From positions 5,456,001 through 5,520,000 of the forward strand of contig CAUJLY010000006.1 of the NCBI GenBank assembly GCA_963281155.1: 64,000 bases of DNA. Reading direction: 5' to 3'. Source of the DNA: Rhabditophanes sp. KR3021 (Eukaryota > Nematoda > Chromadorea > Rhabditida > Alloionematidae). Within the stretch, counting starts at the first letter, position 1; each line of letters begins with the position of its first letter. A program made the translations under genes and the position numbers. Shown here piece by piece: positions 24,301-37,500 of this stretch. The notes under the pieces were generated by a model. That model had not been told where the DNA came from. It did not search any database and worked only from the letters and a program-made list of their open reading frames with translations.

Positions 24301-27300
24301 TGAAAGAAATGTAACCTTAACATGGACTCATACAATCGCCAAGGCACATTTGCCAATACTCAAGTATTCAATTTTGATTAGTCAATTAGAAGCCGATAAC
24401 ATTGAAGTGATTCTCACAAGAAATAATATTTCAACGATAACCATAAATAATTTAAAACCATATACTCGATATGCCTTTAGTGTGCGAGCTGAAAATGCAG
24501 CAGGTCATTCAAACTTTGGCCAGGAAATCGTTTTTAGAACTATGGGTGAAGCTCCTAAGATTGCACCAAAAATTGTGTCTATTGTAAATGGTTCCGACCG
24601 TTGCGTTGATGTTAAATGGGAAAACCAAAATAAATCAAACTTGGAAGTTTCTGGGTACCGTATAATGGTACATAGATTAGGATCTGGCGACATGCGAGAA
24701 TGGTATTTTAAAACAACTTCTAATTCCTTGTGTTCGCTTGGTTATCATCAAGATTATCGTTTATCTATCGAAGCTGACAATGGTTTTGGCTATTCCCCTA
24801 GTGTGACACAAATATTTAAAACAGATATAGGAGTTCCAACTTCACCACCACAAATTACATCCATCTTGTCATCAACTAGTACTTCCGTCGCATTTGCATG
24901 GAAGGAACCGAAGGAACCAAATGGGCCAATTAATTATTTTTATGTTTATTATTATCCAATCAAAAATCCATCCCAGATAACAAAATTACAACTCAAATTT
25001 AATCATGAGGATCACGCAAAGGGATATGTACACAATATCACAAAATTGTCTTCTAACACAGCCTATAAAATAGAAATGACAGCTCAAACTGAAAAAGGTG
25101 AGAGTATCAAAAGCAACAGTGTAGAAGTAACCACTGATTATGCAATTCCTGCTTCGCCAACTATCGTAAATATTACACTTGAATGTCCTTCAGAGGCAGT
25201 GAAGTTTGTATGGTTACCAACATATGGGTCTTTAGATGTGTTTTACAGGGTTTATGTTGACTTAGAAAAAGATATATACCCAACTAACGCAGGTGTATTT
25301 GATGCAAAGCTAAGTCTGAAAGAAAGTTTTAACACAAGTGAGACTTCGGTAAGCTTAAATAAATTAGTATAAAAGCCATTATCAAAATTAATTAATTTCG
25401 CATTTGATAAAAAACTGTCATTACCACAGTCCATTTGCGTGTGAAGTTGCAATTGATTGGTAATAAGTCATTTACTTGGTTTTATCGATAATTAGAGGGT
25501 TACAAAATTGGCGATGCACGCACAAAGTCTGTTATTAACCATGTCTTATTTGGTTTGTAGATTTTGATCGAGGGACTGAAAAGAGAAATGGAATATTTGG
25601 TATACGTTACTTCATATATAAAAAGCGCAACTAATAAGAATGTATTTTTGGAGAGTGAACAATCAAAAGTTGAAGTCTTTTTGTTACGAAAAAATTGTGT
25701 TTTGGCAACTTCCATGTGTTTTAAAAATCAGTTAAATTGCGAAACTTTGGAAAATAACAATACCGAGAAAAGAGCTGCAAAAATGACTTTGTCATATCCA
25801 TTGCATATAATATGTATGATTTTGTTACTGACATCCATTGTATTTATTATCGGAGCATATTTGTTTAAGCAGTAAGTTAAAAACAATTCCATTACTATTT
25901 GAATTTTATTTATTAAGACATTGTCTTGTTGCAAAAAGTTATTTGAAAAAAGGAGAAAATACAAGTAATTATGAAACAATAGCTCTAGTTTATGGTAAAT
26001 TTGTCTTTAAATTAAACTCCTTTGTTATATGTTTTTGCATTTAAAGATGAAAAGTACGGAGAATCTATTGCGAGTGGAATGTTCGAAAAGTATTGCAAAT
26101 CTCTGCAAGCTAATGACAATGCTCTTTACACAGAACAATTCGAGGTTTGTTAGAATGTTTTTATTATAATTTGAATGACTTTAATGAAGTAACTTTGGTA
26201 GACTATTAATAAGGAAGTTGTTTTGCCAACTTAATTTCCTTACAAATGATTTGATAAACCACATTTATTGAATTGTTTATTTTAAAATAAACATAGTTCA
26301 CATTTTCTGGCTAGAGATATATTGCATTTCCTATGTGACTTAAGTTTTGATTGTTTGATGATAACAACTTATCTTTATTGTCACAACATTAACTTCTTTT
26401 ACATTCAAAATATGGAAATCGAATAATTTTATTTCATCAATTGCTTAATTATTTTTAGGAACTAAGCAAAGAAAGTGAAAAGATGGAAGTTGAGGGAACC
26501 TCCAATTCATGTGAAGATTTTCAACAAAAGAATAGATATCTCAATATTGGAGCGTATGAAGGAACAAGAATAAAACTTTCCGGAAATAATACATCAGATT
26601 ATATTAATGCCAATTATATTGATGTAAGTTACCGCTTTTTTAATCATTACCAACCAAACCTGCGAATGTGTTATTAGCTTTGTTGCTAAAAATTATGATT
26701 AAAACTTATCATGCAAGTGAAAATGAGTAATTACAGTGCTTATTACTACCATGTTCAAGTGTGCATATTTAAATTAAAGTGATTATTTGATACACACACT
26801 TCTAAAAAGCAATAGCACCGTGCTATATCTGTGACACAAGAGCTTTTAAAACAGCAGTTACACTTTCACATTAAACTTATATTATTGAATAATAATACTA
26901 CTTCATCTATAAGTTAAGGACATACGTAGCAATCACATTTAGACGTTTTTGGTATCATTTATAATATCAATAACATTTAATAAGACAGACAGTAGTTAGT
27001 TGAAGTGATGGATTATATAGCATCTGTTTGCTAATGTTAGGTGAATCGAATAGATATGATTATAATTAATAGGGATATTATTTATTTACAATAAAAGATA
27101 CTCTTAGTTGACACTTGCCAATTGTTGTTTTACTTATTAATGTGATAAATGCTTATTTAGAGCTGTGAAAACAAAAAAGCATATATCGCCACACAAGCTC
27201 CATTGCCAAATACATTTGGAGACTTTTGGTCAATGATCTGGCAGGAAAAATGCAATGCAATTGTCTGTATTACGAAAATGGTGGAAAAGGGTAGGAGGAA

Positions 27301-28498
27301 ATGTGATCAGTATTGGCCTAGTGATAAAAAAATTCCAGAAGTTATTAATGGGTTCACTTTGACATTAACAAGTGAAATTTCAAATGCCTATTTTGTTCAT
27401 AGAATTATAACACTGAAATCCTCTAAATGTATGCTTCCGGAAAGAACTGTCCATCATGTACAATTTACAGCATGGCCTGACCACGGGGTCCCTGATAATG
27501 TGTTTCCTCTGTTGTCATTCATGAACTATGTTACAGCGCTAGAATCAAATGGGCCTTTAATTGTTCATTGCAGTGCTGGGGTGGGAAGGTCTGGTTCTTA
27601 TATTTTAATTGATAGTATAAGAAAGCATTTATCAAAATCTGATTATGTAAAAATACAAGCTCATTTAAGGCATATGAGAAAACAACGTGGAAAATTGGTG
27701 CAAACACTAGAACAGTATATATTTTGCCACGAAGTTATTAAGCAATTGATAAAAAATGGTAACACAAGAATGCCAACCAAGCAAATTATGAATTATGTGC
27801 AGTACTTGGTAGAATCAAAGGATCAGGGAAGAAGCGGCATTCAGGCTCAATATGAAGATGTTTGCAAGTGTAATCATATAATACCATGCTACTTCCCGAT
27901 CGGTTGCACAATTCTACCAGGATATCATAGAATAGACGAATTTATAATTGCTCACTATCCTGCTGAAACGTACCAACTATGGGATAGTGTATGCACAAAT
28001 CATTGTCAAACTGTGGTATGTTTGTGTACCTATGATGAGTACGTGAAATTCTGGAGTGTATCACCAAATGTATCTTCATACTATTCTGAAGATCTGTCAT
28101 CTACCCGATATATCACAAAAAGAATAGAAGATCACAGTGTTTTAATTCGAAGTAATGAAAGTGAAGATGAACTAGTTGTCCGAATTTTTCAAGTGGATCC
28201 TGAAGGCTTCGAAATGGAAGTTTGGGAAACAATTGAATGTATACAGTCCCAATTATTGCAATATCATAAAAATAACACAATGTTACTGGTACCAAAATAT
28301 GATAATATAAAAACTGCTTTTAAATTTTGTGCACTCACTAGCATAGGTTGCCAAATCGAGCATGAAGCACATACTGATGTCTTACAATATCTTTCTTCAT
28401 ATCATTTAATAAGTTGTAATTGTTGGAGTAAACAATCCGATATGGAATTCATTTATGATAAGACACTTGATTTGGTTCAGCTTCAAAAAGTGAGATAA
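21390..28498 (+). CDS. Receptor-type tyrosine phosphatase (Ig, FN3 repeats, TM, D1 active, D2 degenerate)
   Basis: Eight exons agree in phase: 21390-21617, 23188-23377, 24258-25348, 25561-25871, 25918-25994, 26047-26144, 26459-26623 and 27161-28498, giving 1165 aa. A signal peptide (residues 1-25) precedes an Ig domain split over exons 1-2 (WYYEDLL, then [12 protein letters not shown]). About four FN3 units follow ([42 protein letters not shown]). The TM lies near residues 580-602. D1 has [36 protein letters not shown] and the catalytic [10 protein letters not shown] near residue 855, so it should be active. D2 (from about 930) keeps the fold ([14 protein letters not shown]) but has no HCxxGxxR loop. 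The layout fits nematode CLR-1/LAR-type receptors; I cannot choose an orthologue. Introns 1 (1.6 kb) and 2 (0.9 kb) contain no recognised gene. Confidence 0.92.
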
Positions 28499-30859
28499 AT
28501 TATTATTTTTTGTATATTTTAAAAACACTATCATATGTATTTGCAAATTAATAAATTTTTATATAAACCTTTCACATATCAAACAACCTTCAAATATTTA
28601 TATGTCAATAATTCCTGTTGAAACATAATATTGTAGTTTCAATTATCACATTTTAATTAAATTAGACGAATCTGTAGCTTTGTCACAGCACGCTTTATTG
28701 AAGAATAATTATTTGCGATTATAAATTAAAACTAATATTAGTATTTAAAATAACCAATGAAACAGTGAACCCAAAAAGTCCCTTTCATTCTTTCACAAAA
28801 ACCCTTTTGGTGCTCTTAAGAATCTCTTCCATTCGATAAATGTTCGTTTTTATCCTTTGTACCTCCTCAGTAATCCTCACTCTTTGCATCTATTAATTTG
28901 ATAAAAATGTGTATTTAAAAAAATATTGTTTTTCTGATCAGTCTACATCGAATATTCCATCAAGCGGGGCCAGGAACAACCGTTATGAAGATTACTTCCT
29001 GTGTTCTTTTCAATGCGTTAAAAATAGAAAGAAATGTACTTTTGTATTTTTTTAATCTTAAAAAATATCACTTTATCAAGCACCTTTCGTTATCATGCCG
29101 TAGTCCCCAAACGACTTATCAAAACGGGATAGGAAAAAAGCAACTTTTTTCTTTCCTATGGATATAAGATCACTACAATTGCCTATGTATATAAAAAGTT
29201 ATAGGGACAAAGACTTTTTTGGGTGATTTTCACAAAATCGAATAGCGCTCGAGCAACATTGTCAAACTCAAAATATGTTTGTACCATTCTTCTTCATTTT
29301 TGATTTTCCTTTGAATGACTATAAAATCGACATCGCACGTCAACATTTAATTTTTGATCCTCCGGTATCACACTTTATATTCGCAAAATGGGCATCTTAG
29401 AACTTTTTCTTCTTTCGAACGCGTCTAATTTGAGAGTGTACTATGCGTCTATTAAAAAGTTCAAACTTTTACGCTCATTTATATTTGTAATAGATAATAA
29501 ACTAAATGTAATTATCATAGCGATTCAGATGTTATTTAACGAATTTTGAAAAATATTAAATAACTCTTTAAAACAAGGCAAATCAAGAGTACAAGTATTT
29601 TAAAAAAATATTATGCCATGATTGTTAGAAATATATTTACGACAAAAATTTGGTACAATAGATATAGCCTGAAAGATGGAAATTGATGAAATTAATATTT
29701 AAAATATATTCTTGATCGATGTGTCGCAAAAACATTAAAGCTCCTATAAAATACTTTTTTCATATTTTGCATTAATCATTTATTAGAATTTCTAAATAAG
29801 AACATAGCTTTTCAATTTCTGTGCATTAAATTAAGTTGTAATTTTGACTCCGTTACGGCTATAAAAATTATATTAAAAACTCAATTGATATCGAAAATGT
29901 TCAATTTAAATGGGCACAGGATATATTGTTTATTCTTGCATAATATATTTAATATTTGTATTGCCGTATATCAATCCAACTCGTATAACTTTGTTTTATC
30001 AATTTAAATGCAGTACACATCTGGTTAAATCATTTTCATATACAGTTAACAAGATTCCTACGAAATGAATTTAATACATTTTTATTAACATTTTAAGGAT
30101 ATTTATCCTACTTAAGTAAATATTGTAATTAGTATATTTTTAGAAATACGAGTTTAATTGTACCGTTGAAAATGTTTTTTATTAAAGCTGTCTCAAAAAA
30201 GCTTTTTGTACTAATTTATAAAGATAAAAATATTTAACTATTTTGTTGTGATTGATTTGAAGTAAAGAAGTGCTATAAACAGAAAATTTCACCCCAAAGG
30301 AATTGGTTGTGTCTCATTTCAAAATGTCCGACTTATATTTTATTTTTGAAATGTCTTGTACCAGGAATATAAATAAAGTCTTACTATCATTTTATTTTCT
30401 ATTCATAATGTTAAACAGTTTTGATATCTATGACAATAAGTCTTTTTGAGCTGTTAGTATCCTTTATAAATCTAAGATGGTTATCATGTTTAATATAGTG
30501 AAAAATATGCATTTTGAATACAATAGGTGCCGAAAACGTAAATTACATTTTAGTATTTGTTATTCAACTTCAAATATTCATCCCATTATAATAGACTTCA
30601 AATTTTCTATTTAAAAATGGACATAAACATATGAGTAAAAATGAAATATTCAATTGTATCTCACGCTCCATTATTTTCATTTTTGCATTTACATTGATAT
30701 TATTGTTGATTATCTGAGACATAAAAAATGGTATTTGTATATTCTCAAATAACAAACATTATTATGACCAAAAAATTGACTTTTAATCTTGATAAATTTA
30801 AGTTTACATTTGCAGAAGAACGTTCATAATACACTATACTACTGACTAAAGTGTTTATC
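28499..30859. other. 2.4-kb intergenic region, no gene recognised
   Basis: AT-rich sequence with only short, low-complexity frames (for example 28985-29167 on the plus strand and 30570-30755 on the minus strand). It should hold the phosphatase 3' end and the MSP-domain gene promoter. I see no repeat or RNA gene. Confidence 0.5.
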
Positions 30860-31522
30860 ATGGCAGAGGCAATTTTCGATGAGGAAGAGCATGAATTTTA
30901 TTTATCCCCGAAACATGCTGAATACCCTGCAAATGAAGGTGGCGCATCACGTCATTTGATGGTTAATAGTTCTCAAGATAGGTATGAATTATTGATTATT
31001 TTAATTAATTTTGCGCCATTTAGAATTGTCATTAAAATAAAATGCAGTAATAATGCTGTTTATCGCATATCCCCTGTTTACACGGCATTAGAACCCGGTG
31101 AAGCTCAAAGACTACAAGTACGTTTGTTACAGTTTCAAATAATTTTTGAATACATTTGTTTAAATCTATTTCTGATTTAGATTGTAAGAGATCCTGGTGA
31201 ATCACGCATTGACAAAATGGTTGTTCAGTATATGTTTTCTAAAGTAAAATCTCCGCATGAAGCCTTTTTAAGTGCAAATCCAGAAATTATTAAGCGTATG
31301 ATGATTGTACTTATAGCTCATAACAAACATCCGCAATTTTCACAACCCAGAATTGCTCCTCCAGGGGTTATGGTTAATTCTGGAACTTCTCAGAGTAATG
31401 TTTTTGGCGTGCAAATGAATAGTAGAGCAGGTGCAAACAGTTATATGGCTGGTGGGAATGCACCTAAAGGTATATATAGGCAAGGAACCAAAAAGAATAT
31501 AAAAAGCAGTAAAAGGTTGTAG
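30860..31522 (+). CDS. MSP-domain protein
   Basis: Three exons: 30860-30981, 31024-31117 and 31181-31522, giving 185 aa. The MSP fold is seen from about residue 10: FYLSPKHAEYPANEGG, HLMVNSSQDR joined across intron 1 to IVIKIKCSNNAVYRISPVYTALEPGEAQRLQ, then RDPGESRIDKMVVQYMF. The N-S-S ... I-K-I-K-C ... V-x-P-x-x-x-x-x-x-P-G-E-x pattern is characteristic of major sperm protein and its relatives, which form cytoskeletal filaments in amoeboid nematode sperm or, as VAP-type proteins, bind FFAT motifs. A Pro/Gly/Asn/Ser-rich tail of about 65 residues ends in a basic KKNIKSSKRL and has no TM, so it is not a VAP. Intron 1 (42 bp) has no in-frame stop. The stop is only 149 bp from that of the opposing G alpha gene. 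Confidence 0.85.
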
Positions 31523-31671
31523 ATACCTACCATTTTGTTTACGAATTTTTTCCAATCTCACGCAATTACTTTTTATATTTAAATTAATTAAAAAATAATA
31601 TAATGTGAGATTTACATAATTACTACATTTAAAATAAAATAATTAAATTAAGTTGTACATAGTTGTCTTTT

Positions 31672-32988
31672 TTATTCATGAATTCCCGCGGCTTTCAGAT
31701 TTTGGTTAACTATATAAGATACAGATGATGCAAAAACAAGATCAACATTGTTTGTGTCTGTGGCAGTAGTAACAAATGAAAAAAATTTGTTTCGGTCTGG
31801 AACGCACTTTTGGAAATAGTTTTTGATGAAATTAGAAGCATCATCTAGTATATTTGTATCCCTTGGTGGACCTACAGATAAAAAATTTCAATTATTTACA
31901 AGTACACTATAATATTATGTAATTGAATTTAATTACTCACCGTCATATTCAACAAACCATTTTTCTAATTTGGTATATTTGAGTTGCTCTTGGAAAATGT
32001 CATATTTGTTCAAAAATAAAACAATAGCTGACTTTCTAAAGTAATTGCTTTGTACCGCAGTTTGAAAAATGTTTCGATTTTGCTTCAAACGATTCTAAAA
32101 AATATATTACGTCAATACAAATGCAAATAACTAACATATTTTTCATCTTCGGGGTCTTTTTGACTGAATTCCGTTAATGATACAATAAAAAGCAACATAT
32201 CAATGTTATCAAAGACATGAATCCACTTTTTACGCTCAGAACGTTGTCCGCCAACATCAACGATTTTAAAGTTTACTTTTTTAAACTTGAATTCCAATTC
32301 TACCGTCCCTGTAGTACGGTGACGTGCGTGCATTATATCTTCTGTTGTTGGAATAAAATCTTTGTTCATTGTTCTTTCAACATTGTCCATATAACTAAAC
32401 AATACAATGTGAGGTATATTAAATTATGGGTAAAGTTACTATTTAGCATTATCCATAATGGATACATCCCAACGTTGATTAAATGCCTTTTGAATTATTT
32501 GGCTAAACCAAATTCTTTGAATTGTCCGAAAAATTTCAGGAGGTGGGACGGTAATATTTCCACTAATTATTTCATTTCGAAATACTAAGAAGACATCTAT
32601 ATGTCTCTAAATAAGTTATGTATGATGAGAAAGAAGTATTGAAGAGTACCTGAATGGCATTATCTTTTGGTAATGGTAACGTTTTACTAAACTCAATTAA
32701 TTGATATAATGATTGGATTGTATTATCAATTATGCGTTTTTTATATTGCGGCTTATCAGTATCATCAAAACCATTTGCATGTAGTACACGCATTTGATTG
32801 AAAATAGTTGTCTTTCCACATTCAGAACCCCCAAGGAGCAAAATTTTAAATTTTTTCAATTCAGTTGATTCATCCTTTGACAGCTGTTTGTCAATATTTT
32901 TAGAATTAGCTTTGGCACTGCTCCTTGTAGCTGAGTCACTCTTAGCACTCGAATCTCGCATAGGTCTTAAACTCTGTCCGCTTCCCAT
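31672..32988 (-). CDS. Atypical heterotrimeric G-protein alpha subunit
   Basis: Five exons join in phase: 32650-32988, 32440-32606, 32136-32394, 31941-32094 and 31672-31871, giving 372 aa. All nucleotide-binding motifs are present: G1 LLLGGSECGKTT, switch I ARHRTTG, switch II DVGGQRSERKKWIHVFD, G4 FLNKYD and G5 TTATDTNNV. The helical domain is recognisable (AFNQRWDVSIMDNAKYYMD). The N-terminus MGSGQS allows myristoylation, but there is no Cys at position 3. G1 has Thr in place of the usual Ser after GK. The C-terminus ends LKAAGIHE, with no Cys four from the end, so it would resist pertussis toxin. A 30-residue Ser/Lys-rich N-terminal extension adds to its divergence. It fits the nematode-specific GPA group used in chemosensation, but I cannot name the member. 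Confidence 0.93.
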
Positions 32989-34574
32989 TATTCTTTTTTT
33001 AATTTACTAAATTATTCAGTTAACGATTAAAAAACTTAATCATACTATTCCTTTAAAAATTAGCATTAAGTTGAAAATTGATTAGAAAGTTTAATAGCTG
33101 AGTATAAAGTTGCCTTATAATTGTGTATATGTTTTAGATATACTAAAAAATCAAATGAAGCCAGTGAATGTTCAAAAACAATTTGTAGTAATAAATCCAA
33201 AGAATGGCACGAATTGACTGTTTTACACAAAAAAAGGTTGCGAACTTAAATATTCTCAGGATAATGTTAAACAAAAACTGATATCACACGTGAATATTTT
33301 TTGTCAATTTATAAATATTATGTATTAAGACTTTTGATCTAGATTGTCATTACGTTAATGTTTGTTTTGAAATCTATTAAGCAAATTATATGGAATAAAA
33401 TTGTGTAGGATTCTTTTTTCTAATTACGATAAATTGTAAAGACATGAATAATATAATTCAATTTTTTAGATTTACAGGTAATATAAGAATTTGGTATGTA
33501 TGAATGTTAATAAGAGAAGGTGTTAGTTAGTATATATTAAATAAATGTACGAAGCATATGCTTATTTTGACAAAATCCTTATATATTCCATCTAGGGGAT
33601 ATATTAAAGGTAAAATTTAGGTGGTTAATTCTATATGTTTTTGAGATAAGCAGGCAGCGAAATTTCTCAAAAATAAAAGAATTTTGTTAATGTTAAGGAA
33701 TAAAATAAACGTAGCTTCAGCCAATTAAGGTAATCAAAAAATTATTTGCCAAACAGTAATCATATTAACTTTAATATCTTTAAACCTAAGTCTGTTTATG
33801 ACTTTTTTGGAGTGATATTAAGAAACCATATAAGATTTGATGGGATTTTTGGCGACAAGAACATTTTTCGTTAATGGGTTCTATATCAAATAACAATAAA
33901 TTTTAATTGGAGTACCAAAGTAAAATATTTTTTAAATTTTACTTAAAAGTCTGTACTTTTAGAAAAGTAATGTGGTATTTCATTGCATCTATAATAATAA
34001 ATGGTCAATTCTATTTTGCGAATTCTACAAGTTTCTTAAATATTGGATATTATCTGAATATTCAACAAGCCTTTATTGGAATATTGAAAGGATATAAATA
34101 TTAAGATTGTTACGAATACTATATTTGTAAAAATGTAGGGTTATAAGAAAAAAGAATATTAACATCTGAATAAACTATTTTTTGTTCAATTTTAATTACG
34201 TGCATACTACAATAATAACAAAAAGAAAATATTTAATAAAAAGTACATGTATTATAGAAAAGTTATTGTTTAGGTAAAAATATTAAAATATTACGCTAAT
34301 TTTGAAATATATTAAGACATGTATGTTTTATAGTCGTTAATAACTTATTCCAAGTAACTTTCAGACTTTGAAAATAAATTGAATTTGGTAGCAGTAACAA
34401 ATTAGCATTGTAATTATTAAATCCTCCTTGTAAGTGCGGAGGCAGGTATATAAATTAAGGTGTGTTATGGCTATTTAAAGTTATCCTTCTTATAAAATGT
34501 GTCTAAATGTAGTTTAATCAAAAAATACTAAAAAATAATAAAATAATACATTTCTTGTTAAATTTTAATGGTAC
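32989..34574. other. 1.6-kb intergenic region
   Basis: It contains the promoter side of the minus-strand G alpha gene and the 3' side of the minus-strand Ig/FN3 gene. The frame at 33907-34104 (plus) is low-complexity and lacks splice or domain support. No other structure was seen. Confidence 0.5.
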
Positions 34575-37500
34575 TTAAAAGAACATTTCATCATTAGATT
34601 CATTGGAAAAATCATTAGGTTGCTCCTGATGTTCGTATGAGTTTTTGTTACTATGAGAAAACTCGTATTTCAGTTGTTCAACACGAAGTTCTTGGAGAAT
34701 ATTTAATTTATCAATAGTACCTGCCGAATAAATATACTTATCACGCATCATGGCTGTTATCGGGGATTCATTAATTATGCCAACACTTTGGTTTCCTTGA
34801 CGGATTTTAGAGAAATGAGTAGCATTGATTGATGGATGATTGTGTTTTGTTTGATAGTAAATTGAAGATATTTGCTGGAATGGATTGTCATGTTGATGGG
34901 TAGAAGTAACAACTGATGACGATGAGGAATCACTATCGTACGACTTTTGATCTTCTTCTGGCTGCCGTCTTAAAAAATGCTCTTCTTTTGATTGATAAGG
35001 TAATGAATTAGTGTGGGACATTTGCTGCAACAATGTACTGTTTGATAATTGATAGTTTCGTGGAGCACTACACATTTCTGAATAAAACGACTGCACTGGC
35101 TGGAAGTTCCATGAGTTGTTAGATTCTCTCCGTTGATTTTCTTGTTTTGATCCAATGATGTGAGGGCTTCGGTCTCTTTCAGTTTTTTTAAAAAAGATGT
35201 TTGATAATATTTTTGTTACTATTTTTGTTTTACCCCAATAAATTAATAATAAGAAAATTGCAACACAAAATATTGCTGCTGACAAAAAAATGGAGGCAAA
35301 TAGTACGTGACTGTTTGAGTTAAAATTTATAGTTAATGCATTCGAAGGTATCGAATCAGGGAAATCATTCCGTAATGATTGAATGTAAAACATTGTATTT
35401 TTGTCATTTTGTAAATCATTCGGAATTATAAATTTTTCTTCTTTTACTACTGCCAAAGATGCAAACGATTTCATTTTTTCTGTTCGAAAAGAAATTTTAT
35501 AATTGTCTGCTTCTTCGGTCTTTTTCCAACTTATAACTTTCCCTATTCTATCATATTCAATATTTTTGGGTGGTATTAATAAACTACATGAGTTAATTTT
35601 ATAACCTGGACTAAATATACTACCGTAAATGTTTTGGGATTCAATCTTAATTTCGTACTCAGCAAATGGTTCTAAATTTTCAAATTGCAGAAAATTGTCA
35701 GTTTGTTGACTCGATACATACCAATGACTGTCATATTTTTCACGCCAATATATTTTAAATTTCTGGGAACTACCCCCATCATATCCAGTCGTCCATTTTA
35801 AAATAGTCGCAATTGTGGGATAATATTGACAATCTGTACGAATGTGTTCGCTAGGTTGTGGCATCGTATTTGTAACAAAAACTTCCGTCGTTTTTTTAAC
35901 AATTTGTTCTTGATTTGACAGTACACACTCATAAAGTCCTGTATCATCATGGGAAACTCTCTCAATTACCATTCTTGTTGAATACGTCTTTTCACTCTTT
36001 CTAAGCCAATATTGCAATGGTGGTGGGGAGCCAAAACCATCACATTCAATATGGAGTTTTTCACCTATTTTAATAAAATACTTTGGGGGTGGTGTTTTTG
36101 TAAAACGTGGCAATGAAACCACAATTACATGCGTTTCGTAAGCTTCACTATGCCCCAATTCATTAAATCCTTGACAACTTATTATCCCCCCGTCCCGTGC
36201 CGTCGCGTTAACTATCTTAAATCTATTTCCCACTTCTTTTGCCAATGACAATTCACTTTTCGTCCATATAATTTTGCTAACCTTTGGATTTGCATCGAAA
36301 TCGCAAATAATTTCACGATCATTTCCTTCGACAACGGTGATCACATTACCATCATAAGTTGTTTCCAACTTTTTATTGAAACTATCATTAATTAAAGTTG
36401 GTTTGTCTAAAAAGTGTGTTGTTAACTTAAATTTATAGATAAAAAATCGAGTCGCACATTTTTTGTCTCATCTTTGCAAAAATAACTACTAACAAGAACA
36501 ATCTCTCGTTATTTATAATCACATAAATTTTGTTACATACCGAATTGTCGGTATAACAATTTAAACAAAGGTCTGGCTTTTGCACGATATATCTAATTGT
36601 TGTTTAATGCCAACAATAATAACGACAACGTCTACGTTTATTTAAAACTTTCTTTACTACATCTTTCAAATTGCTCAAATTATAAGAAACAAATGTGCGT
36701 CAAGTATTTTTCATTTTTGTGATGGAAATAAACTTATCAAAATGCCCTTTTAATTATTATATATTAAAAGTCAATGTCATAAAATATATAGTGCAAAATG
36801 TTTTCTACGTCGTAAATACTTGAAATATATGTAAATTAGTCATTATCAAAGATACAATTACATGTCCTGAATCGGTAAATATTAATTTCGTTGCATATTT
36901 ATATTGTCAGGATTACTCTAAAAAATATTTATATTGGTCACATCGCAATACAAAAAATTGTCCTTGACCCTACGGAGTGTAATTTAGTAAATGAATCTTA
37001 TATTTGTAGGCTAAGGTGTGTGATAACTTGTATGTTGACATCAAAATTTTGAATTATCGGAAATGGAATAACATTTTTATCTAGTGTAATCGGGTATAAA
37101 TTACTTTCATACAACATAAATCATTTTTTCTCTTAGACGATATTTGTGTTGACACGGTGTTTGCAATATAGATTGGACAATCAAATTCTGTTTTTGATAA
37201 TTATAATGTTATTTTTGTAGGCGTTTCAAATCAGTAACTTATGGGCAAAACTATAACAATCATATATTTAGTGATTAGTTAGAAAATGATACAACATTAT
37301 TCTAAAAAATCAAACCTATCTTAATCAAATATAAAGGTTTGCATAGTAAAGTAAAGAAATATTGTAAAAACCAGTATATTATGATGACGGATATACGATG
37401 ATGTAATCTTTTTAACCCTTTTTCATATTAAAAATACTAAGAAACTCTAAGAAAATGAGTAATTCTAGTGATAAGTCAGGTGGATATATAAATGTAAAAT

